This document shows positions 44,270 through 53,346 of a stretch of DNA of 64,000 nucleotides, piece by piece. The stretch spans positions 62,001 through 126,000 of the forward strand of contig DAMBSC010000010.1 of NCBI GenBank assembly GCA_032054765.1. The letters run 5' to 3'. A model generated the notes under the pieces. It was not told the DNA's origin, did not search any database, and was given only the letters and a program-made list of their open reading frames with translations. The translations under genes were made by a program, and so were the position numbers. The DNA is from DFXE01 sp032054765. Its GTDB lineage: Bacteria > Bacteroidota > Bacteroidia > Bacteroidales > Tannerellaceae. The number at the start of each line of letters is the position of its first letter. Position 1 is the first letter of the stretch.

Positions 44270-45471
44270 ATGAAAAACAGGTATCTGCTTTTACTACTCC
44301 CTATTATCTATGCTTGTAGTATACAAGCATCGGATTATTTTATCTGTTCAACAACTCATTTATATAGTTCTCCAAACGAAAACAGTGAAAAAATCGGAAT
44401 ATTCGCTCGTGGAGGATTTGCTAAAAAAATTGAATTTGTTGATGATATTTGGTGGAAAGTAAAAGCAGATAATCAAATGATAGGTTACGTAAAATCTAAA
44501 TATCTAAAATCACGCCTTAATTCTGCTGATAAATACGAACCGGATCCTGATATATTTATACAAAATGATGGGTATATGGGCTGCCCCCATCTTTTTGTTA
44601 GAGCAGCATCGTTGAAAGCCCGGAAAGAACCAAATACATCAACGAAAGTCGACCGCGTTTACTTATTAACTCTTCCTTTTGCGTAGGTTTCCTTCCTTTT
44701 GATGAAAACGAATGGGTTAATATTGGAGGTTTTAATAAAGAGACGCGTTCATACGTGCAACGGAAGTATTTAGGTGAGCGGTTTGAATTAGATTCAATAA
44801 TAGAACTTTACGAAAATTTAGACAAACAGGATATACTAAATCGAAAACTGTGGGTTGAACGATTAGCCGAAATGAGTTGGCAGGAGAATCGTGATAATAG
44901 GGTAAAAGCTTTGGAAATCTGTTATGCGTTTTGGAAAGAACAAGGTAATGTACAGATGTTGAATAATCTGGAATTTGATGTTTTCAGGGCAAAAGCTATG
45001 TTGGATCCGGTATTACCTGAAGATTTGAACTCTTATTACAGGCCTGAAGAGACCTATATGATGTTAAGTAATAAAAAAGTATATTGGTCACTCCCTTTGT
45101 CAGAGTTAGATGAATTGAACTTACCTTATAAAAAGATAACAGAGTTAGATGATGATAATGTATGTGATGATATTCATTATCAATTGATATTTGAAACATT
45201 TGTTTTAAAGGTTTATTATGAAAGTAAACCCGATAATGCTTTTATTTATACAATGGATTTGTCTGCAGAAGGGAATGCTTTTGTCGTTAATAACTTTAAG
45301 ATCGATAAACATACAACTGAAAGAGATTTTCTCACGAATTTAGGAAGGGTTACAAGAGTTTTTTATGATAATCCTCATACATATTATATAAATGTAGGAG
45401 AGGCATCTTTTATCACTTTAATTTTTAAAGATGGAAAAGCCAGTTCTTTTGAAGAACTTTTTTATTGCTGA
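44270..45471 (+). pseudogene. secreted SH3-domain protein, frameshifted
   Basis: The first frame (44270-44686) gives a signal (MKNRYLLLLLPIIYACSIQAS) and two bacterial SH3-like repeats (HLYSSPNENSEKIGIF...WWKVKA; FVRAASLKARKEPNTSTKVDRVYLL), then stops at TLPFA*. The next frame continues at once with VGFLPFDENEWVNIGGFNKETRSYVQRKYL, completing the second SH3, and runs to 45471 with an uncharacterised helical C-terminal part. One missing T in the TTTT run at 44677-44680 would restore a single protein of about 400 aa. An alternative is a 20-nt insertion between the two CTTCCTTTTG copies (44672, 44692). Such proteins usually act at the cell envelope; the role here is unknown. Confidence 0.7.
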
Positions 45472-45507
45472 TTTTCAAATTATATTATAAAGGCGAGTAT
45501 ATCTAAT

Positions 45508-45537
45508 AAAAAAGGCTACCTGTATTAGATAACCTTT
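45508..45537 (-). terminator. intrinsic terminator of the tRNA operon
   Basis: On the - strand AAAGGTTAT/GTAGCCTTT pair over 9 bp (two G-U pairs) with a 12-nt loop and six U, starting 2 nt after the tRNA-Leu CCA end. It may also end the convergent SH3 gene. Confidence 0.7.
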
Positions 45538-45538
45538 A

Positions 45539-45624
45539 TGGTACGCAGGATGAGACTTGAACTCACACACCGTAACCGGCACTACCCCCTCAAAGTAGCG
45601 TGTCTACCATTCCACCACCTGCGC
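45539..45624 (-). tRNA. tRNA-Leu (GAG)
   Basis: 86 nt on the - strand including an encoded CCA. Acceptor GCGCAGG/CCTGCGT, anticodon stem CTACT/GGTAG with loop TTGAGGG (anticodon GAG), long variable arm typical of Leu, T-arm with GTTCAAGTC. Confidence 0.9.
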
Positions 45625-45646
45625 ATTATAATTTTTTTTAGAGGTG

Positions 45647-45730
45647 TGCCCGGAACAGGACTCGAACCTGCACGTCCGTAAAGACACTCGCACCTGAAAC
45701 GAGCGCGTCTACCAATTCCGCCACCCGGGC
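45647..45730 (-). tRNA. tRNA-Leu (CAG)
   Basis: 84 nt on the - strand, CCA not encoded. Acceptor GCCCGGG/TCCGGGC, anticodon stem CTCGT/GCGAG with loop TTCAGGT (anticodon CAG), long variable arm, T-loop GTTCGAGTC. Confidence 0.9.
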
Positions 45731-45747
45731 ATTTAAAGAAGTCAAAG

Positions 45748-45820
45748 AGCGAAAGACGGGACTCGAACCCGCGACCCTAACCTTGGCAAGGTTATGCTCT
45801 ACCAACTGAGCTACTTTCGC
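45748..45820 (-). tRNA. tRNA-Gly (GCC)
   Basis: 73 nt on the - strand, CCA not encoded. Acceptor GCGAAAG/CTTTCGC, anticodon stem TAACC/GGTTA with loop TTGCCAA (anticodon GCC), T-loop GTTCGAGTC. First of three tRNAs transcribed together. Confidence 0.93.
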
Positions 45821-45849
45821 ATTATTGCGGTGCAAATATAGGCTATTAA

Positions 45850-45926
45850 ATTGAAAATTGAAAGTTGAAAGTTGAAAATTATAACTTATTTATAAGCTTT
45901 CAATTTTCAACTTTCAATTTTCAATT
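45850..45926. terminator. long AT hairpin after rho
   Basis: Arms built of AATTGAAAATTGAAAGTTG and its complement (TTTCAATTTTCAACTTTCAA) around an AT loop, ending 6 nt from the rho stop. It probably acts as the rho 3' end and insulates the tRNA operon. Confidence 0.5.
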
Positions 45927-45931
45927 GATTA

Positions 45932-47980
45932 TCAACCATTCATGGATGCAAGGAATTCCATGTTGTCGTATGTTTGCTCCATTCTTTGTTTCACAAACTC
46001 CATAGCCTCAATAGAATTCATGTCTGATAGGTATTTACGTAATATCCACATGCGGTTTACAGTAGCGCCATCTTGTAGCAGATCGTCGCGACGTGTACTT
46101 GAAGCAATGATATCAACAGCTGGATAGATACGTTTGTTAGACAACTTACGATCTAACTGTAATTCCATATTACCAGTACCCTTAAATTCTTCAAAGATTA
46201 CATCATCCATTTTTGAACCTGTTTCTGTAAGGGCTGTTGCTAATATGGTAAGACTACCACCGTTTTCAATGTTACGGGCAGCACCAAAGAAACGTTTAGG
46301 CTTTTGTAATGCGTTCGCATCTACACCACCGGAGAGGACTTTTCCTGATGCCGGTTGCACGGTGTTATATGCGCGGGCCAGACGAGTAATGGAGTCTAAT
46401 AAGATAACTACATCATGTCCACATTCAACCATACGTTTTGCTTTGTTCAATACAATTTCTGCAATCTTAACGTGGCGTTCAGCCGGTTCATCAAAAGTAG
46501 ATGCAATAACTTCCGCATCTACACTACGAGCCATATCAGTTACTTCTTCAGGACGCTCGTCGATAAGGAGAATGATCATATATACTTCAGGATGATTTGC
46601 TGCAATAGCATTAGCAATATCTTTTAGCAGCATCGTCTTACCTGTCTTAGGCTGAGCAACAATTAATCCACGTTGCCCTTTGCCAATGGGAGAGAATAAG
46701 TCGACAACACGTACGGCAATATTATCATATACTTTCGGTGCTTTACGGGCTGTTAACATAAACTTTTCATCAGGGAAAAGCGGTGTTAAATGATCAAAAG
46801 GTACACGGTCGCGTACTTCTTCAGGACTACGGCCGTTTATCTTATCAACCTTAACCAAAGGAAAGTACTTTTCTCCTTCTTTTGGAGGCCGGATAGCACC
46901 TTCTACTACGTCGCCGGTGCGTAAGCCGAATAGCTTTATTTGTGATTGAGAAACATATATATCATCAGGAGATGTAAGATAATTGTAATCAGAAGAACGT
47001 AAGAAGCCATAGCCATCCTGCATAATTTCCAGGACACCCACACCATTCAGGATACCATCAAATTCATATTGTTTTTCCTGAGGAGCAGCAGGCGCTGGTG
47101 TTGCATTTGTATTTGCATTCGCTTGCTGTGGCTGTTGTTGTTGATTTGCTTGTTTATTTTCATGTTCTTTTGGCTTTTGCTCTTTTTGGACTTTTTTGGG
47201 TTCCTGTTTCGCCGGAGCCATAGGAAACAACTGATCCAGTAAAGAATTTGCACTTGGATGTTTGAAAACAACGCGTTTCTTTTCACCGTTTTGAGCAGGA
47301 GGAGCTTCTGTTGTTTCTTTCACTACAGGTACTACTTCCGGTGTTTCTACAACCGTTTCCGGTACAACTTCTTCTTCCTCATCAATTTCTGCTACCACAG
47401 GAGGCAATAAAGGTTTTTCTACTATTTCCTTTTGTGTAACAGGGGATGCAGGCACTTTTTTCTCTATTTTGGAAACAACTACCTCTTCCTGTTCAGCAGT
47501 AGGTAATTTAGCTGCTACTACTTTGGGATTCTTCTCAATGCGAGATCTTTTTTTACGTTCAGGTTGTTCCTTTTTAGGAGTATTACTTACTTTTTCTTTC
47601 TTCTCAGTTTCCGGCTTTTCATTTGATTTTTCCGGTTTAGTAGGTAATTCTGTTTTTGAGGATTCTTCTTTTACAGGTTCTTCTTTAGTAGAGGTCGTGG
47701 CAGTTTTAGGCGTTTTGGGAGCGGTTGGTTTGGTAGTTTTCTTAGCTTTGGTTTGTTTTTCACCTCGTTTGGCTTCTTTTTCCTTCGCTTTTTTCGCTTC
47801 CTTTTCTTTTTCTTTTTCTGCCTGAATTCCAGCTATAGAGATAGCCTGTTCATCAAGAATTCTATAAACAAGTTCTTCTTTCTTAAAAGAACTGATTTTT
47901 TTAATCCCTAACTCGCCCGCAATCTTTTGCAATTCGGGCAATAGTTTTTCATTTAGCTCTAAAATGTTGTATTTCTGCAT
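45932..47980 (-). CDS. rho: transcription termination factor Rho with long N-terminal insert
   Basis: 682-aa hexameric RNA helicase that ends transcription. Order: Rho_N helical domain (residues 1-45, NILELNEKLLPELQKIAGELGIKKISSFKKEELVYRIL); about 250 residues of charged, low-complexity K/E/P/T/Q-rich sequence, probably disordered; RNA-binding cold-shock-like domain (GVLEIMQDGYGFLRSSDYNYLTSPDDIYVSQSQIKLFGLRTGD); ATPase with Walker A QPKTGKT, LLIDERPEEVTDM, the Q-loop region (GKVLSGGVDANALQKPKRFFGAARN) and ERKLSNKRIYPA-like end. The insert makes it over 250 residues longer than E. coli Rho, as known in Bacteroidetes. The ATPase core looks complete. Confidence 0.97.
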   Translation of the reverse strand: MQKYNILELNEKLLPELQKIAGELGIKKISSFKKEELVYRILDEQAISIAGIQAEKEKEKEAKKAKEKEAKRGEKQTKAKKTTKPTAPKTPKTATTSTKEEPVKEESSKTELPTKPEKSNEKPETEKKEKVSNTPKKEQPERKKRSRIEKNPKVVAAKLPTAEQEEVVVSKIEKKVPASPVTQKEIVEKPLLPPVVAEIDEEEEVVPETVVETPEVVPVVKETTEAPPAQNGEKKRVVFKHPSANSLLDQLFPMAPAKQEPKKVQKEQKPKEHENKQANQQQQPQQANANTNATPAPAAPQEKQYEFDGILNGVGVLEIMQDGYGFLRSSDYNYLTSPDDIYVSQSQIKLFGLRTGDVVEGAIRPPKEGEKYFPLVKVDKINGRSPEEVRDRVPFDHLTPLFPDEKFMLTARKAPKVYDNIAVRVVDLFSPIGKGQRGLIVAQPKTGKTMLLKDIANAIAANHPEVYMIILLIDERPEEVTDMARSVDAEVIASTFDEPAERHVKIAEIVLNKAKRMVECGHDVVILLDSITRLARAYNTVQPASGKVLSGGVDANALQKPKRFFGAARNIENGGSLTILATALTETGSKMDDVIFEEFKGTGNMELQLDRKLSNKRIYPAVDIIASSTRRDDLLQDGATVNRMWILRKYLSDMNSIEAMEFVKQRMEQTYDNMEFLASMNG

Positions 47981-48168
47981 AATGCAATGTGTGTAAATCT
48001 AACTTGTGCATATAATATTTAGGTACTATAAATGCACAATGCAATCATTGTATCTTAATAAATTGGTAATTCAATATAATTTTAAGTATAAAACCGGATA
48101 TTGTTTAGCTAATTTGATTCATTAGTAACACATCTGCGGAGTAATTTCTATGCAAAGGTAAAATATTT

Positions 48169-49500
48169 TTATTTATCTGATTGTCTTTTATCTAAAAAAT
48201 TTACAATTAATGCATAGTCTGACGATTTTTTTACTCTATAGCGGTTATCTGTTCTTTCACCTACAATCCAAATAATATCATTTCCACTGCAAAGAAGCCA
48301 GGTTTCTTCTTTTTTTACAAGGCTATATTTATGATCAGAATAATAATCACTAATTTTTTTACGACCTTTCATACCAAACGGTATAAACCAATCTCCTGCA
48401 TTCCATCTTCGCAAAGTCAATGGGAAAGTAAGTGAATCATAGTCAAAATAAGCTATATTTTTATCCTTTTCAATAGTAAACTCTTTATTTATAACAGTTT
48501 TATTAAAAGAAAGTTTAACAGGTCCATTCCATTCTCCTTCAATATTATCTAATGTATATATAACGCATTTATCCTCATTAAGGAGAGTGATAAGTAGATT
48601 GTCACGATCTTTTACCAGTCTATGAGTAGGAGAATAGAAGATCTTTCCAGATTCGTTAAATAAACCGGAAAAAATATCCTCCGCTACAAAACGGGAAAAA
48701 TTAAATGGTAGAAGGAGTTCGAATAAAATGGTTTCGGGAGAAGGGTATTGCATCAACTTAGAAATTGAAATACAGTTTTCATTTACAATGGACATCCTGG
48801 CCTTGTTTATAACAGATTCATAGATTTTTTCTGCTGCCAGTAGATGCTCAGATGTCCTTGCAATGCTTTCTTTAGCAGATGGATTGATTTCTTCCAGTAA
48901 AGGAATTACACGCAAGCGAATAAAGTTTCGAGTATAATCATTGGATAAATTTGTACTGTCGGTAACATATGTAAGTTGTTGTTCTTCCAACCAAATTTCT
49001 ATTTCTTTTCTACTTAAACATAAAAGAGGTCGAACAATGTACCCATTCTTAGGACGTATGCCTTTTAATCCGCGAATGCCCGAACCTCGTAACAGATTTA
49101 GTAGTAAAGTCTCACTATTATCGTCTCTGTGATGTGCAATAGCAATAGCTTGCGCATTAAATTGTTGGCGTATTTCTTTGAACCAGTTATAACGAAGTTC
49201 ACGAGCGGCCATTTCTATGGAAATACGTTTTTCTTTAGCATACGCTTCTGTGAAGAAATCCTTTTTGTAAAATGGAATATGGAGTGATTGTGCTAATTCA
49301 TGCGAGAAGATTTCGTCTCTATCGGACTCCGAACCACGTAAATGGAAATTACAATGCAGAGCAATGCATGAATATCCCAAACGGATTAACATACTTAATA
49401 AAGCTACTGAATCAGCTCCTCCGCTTAATCCAACTAATACGAGTTCTTTATCTGTAAGAAGCTGATATTTATCAATATATTTCCGAACTTTATTTAGCAT
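48169..49500 (-). CDS. tilS: tRNA(Ile)-lysidine synthetase TilS
   Basis: 443-aa ATP-dependent enzyme that turns C34 of tRNA-Ile(CAU) into lysidine so that it reads AUA; essential in most bacteria. PP-loop LVGLSGGADSVALL at about residue 25, HHRDDNSETLLLNLLRGSGIRGL, then the TilS middle and C-terminal domains (RRWNAGDWFIPFGMKGRKKISDYYSDHK). Length fits the family. On the - strand after the zinc-ribbon gene, from which it is separated by a strong terminator, so it likely has its own promoter. The ATG at 49500 keeps the PP-loop in place. Confidence 0.95.
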   Translation of the reverse strand: MLNKVRKYIDKYQLLTDKELVLVGLSGGADSVALLSMLIRLGYSCIALHCNFHLRGSESDRDEIFSHELAQSLHIPFYKKDFFTEAYAKEKRISIEMAARELRYNWFKEIRQQFNAQAIAIAHHRDDNSETLLLNLLRGSGIRGLKGIRPKNGYIVRPLLCLSRKEIEIWLEEQQLTYVTDSTNLSNDYTRNFIRLRVIPLLEEINPSAKESIARTSEHLLAAEKIYESVINKARMSIVNENCISISKLMQYPSPETILFELLLPFNFSRFVAEDIFSGLFNESGKIFYSPTHRLVKDRDNLLITLLNEDKCVIYTLDNIEGEWNGPVKLSFNKTVINKEFTIEKDKNIAYFDYDSLTFPLTLRRWNAGDWFIPFGMKGRKKISDYYSDHKYSLVKKEETWLLCSGNDIIWIVGERTDNRYRVKKSSDYALIVNFLDKRQSDK

Positions 49501-49509
49501 TTATAATAT

Positions 49510-49552
49510 AAAAAATTGCTCCCGTGCAAAATTATTTGGGACGGGAGCAATT
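49510..49552 (-). terminator. intrinsic terminator between zinc-ribbon gene and tilS
   Basis: On the - strand ATTGCTCCCGT pairs with ACGGGAGCAAT over 11 bp and is followed by TTTTTTATA. A second half copy (GGACGGGAGCAAATTTTTTT) lies next to it at 49560-49578. Confidence 0.8.
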
Positions 49553-49610
49553 TATTTTTGGACGGGAGCAAATTTTTTTAGGAAGCGTCCCATTTTCACT
49601 ATTAAAATTC

Positions 49611-50372
49611 TTATTCTTCTACACCTGCTAATTCAGGGTCAATCATGATGCGACCACAGTATTCGCAAACGATAATTTTCTTACGAAGTTTGATATCCAT
49701 TTGCTTTTGGGGTGGTATCTTATTAAAGCAACCTCCACACGCGTCACGCTGAATATAAACTACAGCCAAGCCGTTACGTGCACCTTTACGAATACGTTTA
49801 AAGGCAGTCAATAAACGAGGCTCGATAGTTGATTCTAACTTCTTTGCTTTTTCACGAAGCTTTTCTTCTTCTTGCTTGGTTTCAGAAACGATTTCTTCCA
49901 ACTCTCCACGTTTTTGGTGTAAGTCGGCTTTACGTCCTTCAAGTCCTTCAGTAAGATTATCTATTTCTTGTTTTTTATTTGCTATGGCTTCAGTGAATTC
50001 ACGTATTTTCTTTTCAGAAAATTCGATTTCAAGTCCCTGAAATTCTATTTCTTTTGAAAGATTATCAAATTCGCGGTTATTACGAACATTGTCTAATTGA
50101 CTTTTATATTTATCAATTAAAGCAGTAGAATCAACAATTTTATTTTTTTGATCCGCTACTGATGTTTCAAATTCTTTTATGTCAGTTTGATAATTATGAA
50201 GACGTGTCTCCAAACCTGCGATTTCATCTTCAAGATCTTGTACTTCCAGAGGAAGCTCACCACGAAGTGTTTTAATTTTATCTATTTCAGTCACCAATGT
50301 CTGAAGCTCATACAGTGTAGATAGCTTATCTTCAACCGTATATTCTTTTTCAGCTGATGTTTTCTTTGCCAT
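49611..50372 (-). CDS. coiled-coil C4 zinc-ribbon protein (DUF164/CT398-like)
   Basis: 253 aa. Residues about 15-190 are a long antiparallel coiled coil rich in E/K (LEDEIAGLETRLHNYQTDIKEFE..., KKQEIDNLTEGLEGRKADLHQKRGELEE). The C-terminus has a zinc ribbon with CGGCFNKIPPQKQ and CEYCGRIM. The family is widespread; a bacterial member (CT398) is linked to secretion and sigma factors in Chlamydia, but its role in Bacteroidetes is not known to me. The next gene upstream, NIF3-like, ends 2 nt before this start, so the two are cotranscribed. Confidence 0.88.
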   Translation of the reverse strand: MAKKTSAEKEYTVEDKLSTLYELQTLVTEIDKIKTLRGELPLEVQDLEDEIAGLETRLHNYQTDIKEFETSVADQKNKIVDSTALIDKYKSQLDNVRNNREFDNLSKEIEFQGLEIEFSEKKIREFTEAIANKKQEIDNLTEGLEGRKADLHQKRGELEEIVSETKQEEEKLREKAKKLESTIEPRLLTAFKRIRKGARNGLAVVYIQRDACGGCFNKIPPQKQMDIKLRKKIIVCEYCGRIMIDPELAGVEE

Positions 50373-50374
50373 TC

Positions 50375-51469
50375 TTATAAATATTTTACTGGGTTTGAAT
50401 TAACATTTGAAAAATGCAATGCAAAGGTAGGGAATTTTTTCGATAAAATATTATAAAAGATATCTTTTGTACATACTTCAGACTCATAGTGTCCGATGAC
50501 CGCCAAAAGTATTTTATCTTCTACATCATAAAAATCATTATATTTGGCTTCACCGGTAATAAAAACATCGGCTCCAAAAGCAATTGCTTCAGGTATTAGA
50601 AATGCGCCGCCTCCACCACAAACTGCAACTTCTCTGATAAGTTTTCCTGTGAAAGCAGAATGTTTTATACAATCTACATTAAAAATATCTTTGATACGTA
50701 ATAAGAAGTTATATTCGTCTTCACTGTCAGGCAGTTCGCCTACTATTCCTGAACCGGCCATATTCCAGGTATTATCCAGAGGATAAAAATCTAAGACAGG
50801 TTCCTCATACGGATGAACAGACAACAATGCACGTGTTACCGTACTCTTGCGATAAGCAGGAATGATTGTCTCAATACGTTCTTCATTCTCGGTATGTAGA
50901 TGCCCGATTTCGCCTACAAACGGTTTACTTTTTTCATTAGCCCTGAATGTACCTTCACCTTTAAGATTAAAACTACACGAATCATAATTACCGATATGTC
51001 CCGCTCCTGCATTAAATAATACATTTCTGACTGTTTCCGCATATGCTTCAGGGACAAACGTTACCAGTTTCAATAATGTATTTTTTTGAGGACTAAGAAT
51101 ACGAATATTATGCAGTCCAATAAGTTCGGCAATCCGGTAATTCACACCACCGGCTACGTTATCCAAATTAGTGTGAGCGGAATAGACAACAATATCATGC
51201 TTACAGGCTTTCATCATACAGCGTTCCACATAATTCCTACCTGTAAGCGATTTAAAGGGTTTGAAAGCTAACGGATGATGGGAAATGATCAGATTACACT
51301 CTTTGTCGATAGCTTCCTCTATTACAGCTTCCGTAACATCAAGACATATTAACGCTCCTGTAGCCAACTGATCCGAATCACCAACCTGTAATCCTGCATT
51401 GTCAAAACCTTCCTGGAGTGGGAGAGGAGCATACTTTTCTATTTCTTTTAGTATATCCTTAACTTTCAT
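50375..51469 (-). CDS. NIF3-like dinuclear metal centre protein (YqfO type)
   Basis: 364 aa, two NIF3 lobes with an inserted PII-like domain (about residues 125-235, LLKLVTFVPEAYAETVRNVLFNAGAGHIGNYDSCSF). Metal ligands: ISHHPLAFKPFK, SAHTNLDN and the C-terminal GHYESE. The N-terminal lobe shows FDNAGLQVGD. It may be GTP cyclohydrolase-like or act on nucleotides; the true function is uncertain. In Bacteroidetes it commonly precedes the zinc-ribbon gene, as here. Confidence 0.92.
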   Translation of the reverse strand: MKVKDILKEIEKYAPLPLQEGFDNAGLQVGDSDQLATGALICLDVTEAVIEEAIDKECNLIISHHPLAFKPFKSLTGRNYVERCMMKACKHDIVVYSAHTNLDNVAGGVNYRIAELIGLHNIRILSPQKNTLLKLVTFVPEAYAETVRNVLFNAGAGHIGNYDSCSFNLKGEGTFRANEKSKPFVGEIGHLHTENEERIETIIPAYRKSTVTRALLSVHPYEEPVLDFYPLDNTWNMAGSGIVGELPDSEDEYNFLLRIKDIFNVDCIKHSAFTGKLIREVAVCGGGGAFLIPEAIAFGADVFITGEAKYNDFYDVEDKILLAVIGHYESEVCTKDIFYNILSKKFPTFALHFSNVNSNPVKYL

Positions 51470-51475
51470 CTTTAT

Positions 51476-51545
51476 TAACGATTAATGATTAATGATTAAC
51501 AGTAAAATTAATCGTTTACCGTTAATCGTTAATCGTTAAATGTAA
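51476..51545. repeat. TTAATCGT / ACGATTAA inverted repeats overlapping the aspS end
   Basis: A left half (ATTAACGATTAATGATTAA) faces a right half (GTTAATCGTTAATCGTTAAA), and the right half runs into aspS, encoding its last residues (LTIND). A similar structure is at 59329-59424. Confidence 0.65.
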
Positions 51546-53273
51546 TTCATCCAACTGCTCCGGAGCAATAACTGACGGAGCGTCCAGCATAACATCCCGA
51601 CCTGAATTATTTTTTGGGAATGCGATACAGTCACGAATTGAATCCAACCCTGCGAATAGCGATACCCAACGGTCTAATCCATAAGCAATACCACCGTGAG
51701 GAGGAGCACCGTATTTAAAGGCATTCATTAAGAAACCGAATTGTGCTTCCGCTTGTTCAGCAGTAAAACCTAAAAGTTTGAACATCTTTTGTTGTAGTTC
51801 ATTATCGTGGATACGAATAGAGCCTCCGCCAACTTCCACACCATTAATAACCATATCATATGCATTAGCACGTACAGCTCCCGGGTCAGTATCTAATAAA
51901 TGGAAATCTTCAGGTTTAGGTGAAGTAAAAGGATGGTGCATAGCGTAAAAACGTTGATCTTCTTCACTCCATTCAAGTAGAGGGAAGTCTACTACCCATA
52001 AACAAGCAAATTTATCTTTGTCGCGAAGCCCTAACTGGCTACCCATTTCCAGACGTAATTCATTGAGTTGTTTGCGGGTTTTCATCACATCATCCCCTGA
52101 AAGGATCAAGATTAAGTCTCCGGATTCAGCATTAAATGCGGTTTTTAATTCTTGTAATACTTCCTGAGTGTAGAATTTATCGACACTTGATTTTACGTTT
52201 CCGTCTTCTTCCACACGGGCATATACCATTCCTTTAGCACCAATTTGAGGACGCTTGACGAAATCTGTTAATGCATCTAATTGTTTACGTGTGTAATGAG
52301 CAGCGCCTTTCGCACAGATTCCACCAATATAAGAAGCATTATCAAATACAGAGAAACCGTGTCCTTTCAATACATTGTCTAACTCCACAAATCGCATATC
52401 GAAACGTATGTCCGGTTTATCAGATCCGTAGTACTTCATGGCATCATGCCAAGACATACGCACGAAAGGTTCCTTTATTTCAATATCACGTATGCTTTTA
52501 AACAGATATTTTGATAATCCTTCAAACATAGTAAGGATATCATCCTGCTCAACAAAACTCATTTCGCAATCTATTTGAGTGAATTCAGGTTGGCGGTCTG
52601 CACGTAAGTCTTCATCTCTGAAACATTTTACGATCTGAAAATAACGGTCAAAGCCCGACACCATTAATAATTGTTTAAGTGTCTGAGGAGATTGCGGAAG
52701 GGCATAGAACTGTCCCGGATTCATACGGGAAGGTACAACAAAGTCGCGTGCCCCTTCAGGAGTGGAACTGACTAATACAGGAGTCTCAACTTCCATAAAG
52801 TTCTGGCTATCCATATAACGGCGTACTTCTATAGTCATTTTGTGACGTAACTCCAGATTTGCACGTACAGCATTCCTGCGTAAATCCAGATAACGGTACT
52901 TCATGCGTATGTCATCACCTCCGTCAGTATCATCTTCAATAGTGAAAGGAGGTGTTATAGCTGCATTTAATATATTGAGTTCCGAAACAATTACTTCAAT
53001 CTCACCGGTTGTAATATTCAGATTTTTGTTGGAACGTTCCATAACTGTTCCTGTTACCTGGATTACGAATTCGCGTCCCAGTTTATTTGCTTGTTCACAT
53101 AAATTAGCATCCGTTTCTTGATTAAAAACCAATTGAGTAATACCATACCGGTCACGAAGATCAATAAATGTCATTCCTCCCAGTTTCCGGTTTTTTTGTA
53201 CCCAACCAGCCAATGTTACCATTTCATTCACATTTGAAGCGCGTAGTTCGCCACAAGTTTTAGTTCTATACAT
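51522..53273 (-). CDS. aspS: aspartate--tRNA ligase
   Basis: 583-aa class II aminoacyl-tRNA synthetase. Anticodon-binding OB fold (VTLAGWVQKNRKLGGMTFIDLRDRYGITQLVF), motif 2 (FDRYFQIVKCFRDEDLRADRQPEFTQIDCEMSF), the GAD insert domain of bacterial AspRS (about residues 280-420) and motif 3 (GGIAYGLDRWVSLFAG). Length is normal for the bacterial type. The final residues come from the TTAATCG repeat at the gene's 3' end, so the natural C-terminus may have been replaced, but this is beyond the catalytic core. Confidence 0.97.
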   Translation of the reverse strand: MYRTKTCGELRASNVNEMVTLAGWVQKNRKLGGMTFIDLRDRYGITQLVFNQETDANLCEQANKLGREFVIQVTGTVMERSNKNLNITTGEIEVIVSELNILNAAITPPFTIEDDTDGGDDIRMKYRYLDLRRNAVRANLELRHKMTIEVRRYMDSQNFMEVETPVLVSSTPEGARDFVVPSRMNPGQFYALPQSPQTLKQLLMVSGFDRYFQIVKCFRDEDLRADRQPEFTQIDCEMSFVEQDDILTMFEGLSKYLFKSIRDIEIKEPFVRMSWHDAMKYYGSDKPDIRFDMRFVELDNVLKGHGFSVFDNASYIGGICAKGAAHYTRKQLDALTDFVKRPQIGAKGMVYARVEEDGNVKSSVDKFYTQEVLQELKTAFNAESGDLILILSGDDVMKTRKQLNELRLEMGSQLGLRDKDKFACLWVVDFPLLEWSEEDQRFYAMHHPFTSPKPEDFHLLDTDPGAVRANAYDMVINGVEVGGGSIRIHDNELQQKMFKLLGFTAEQAEAQFGFLMNAFKYGAPPHGGIAYGLDRWVSLFAGLDSIRDCIAFPKNNSGRDVMLDAPSVIAPEQLDELHLTIND

Positions 53274-53346
53274 ACGTGTATAATTATTGAATATATAAGT
53301 TTATTATCTACTGAAATTTATCGCTGCGAATTTACGGAAAAATACC

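Noticed and set aside
45539..45820. Genomic island or integrase attachment site at the tRNA cluster
   Set aside because: No integrase gene, and no direct repeat of a tRNA 3' end was seen in the window.
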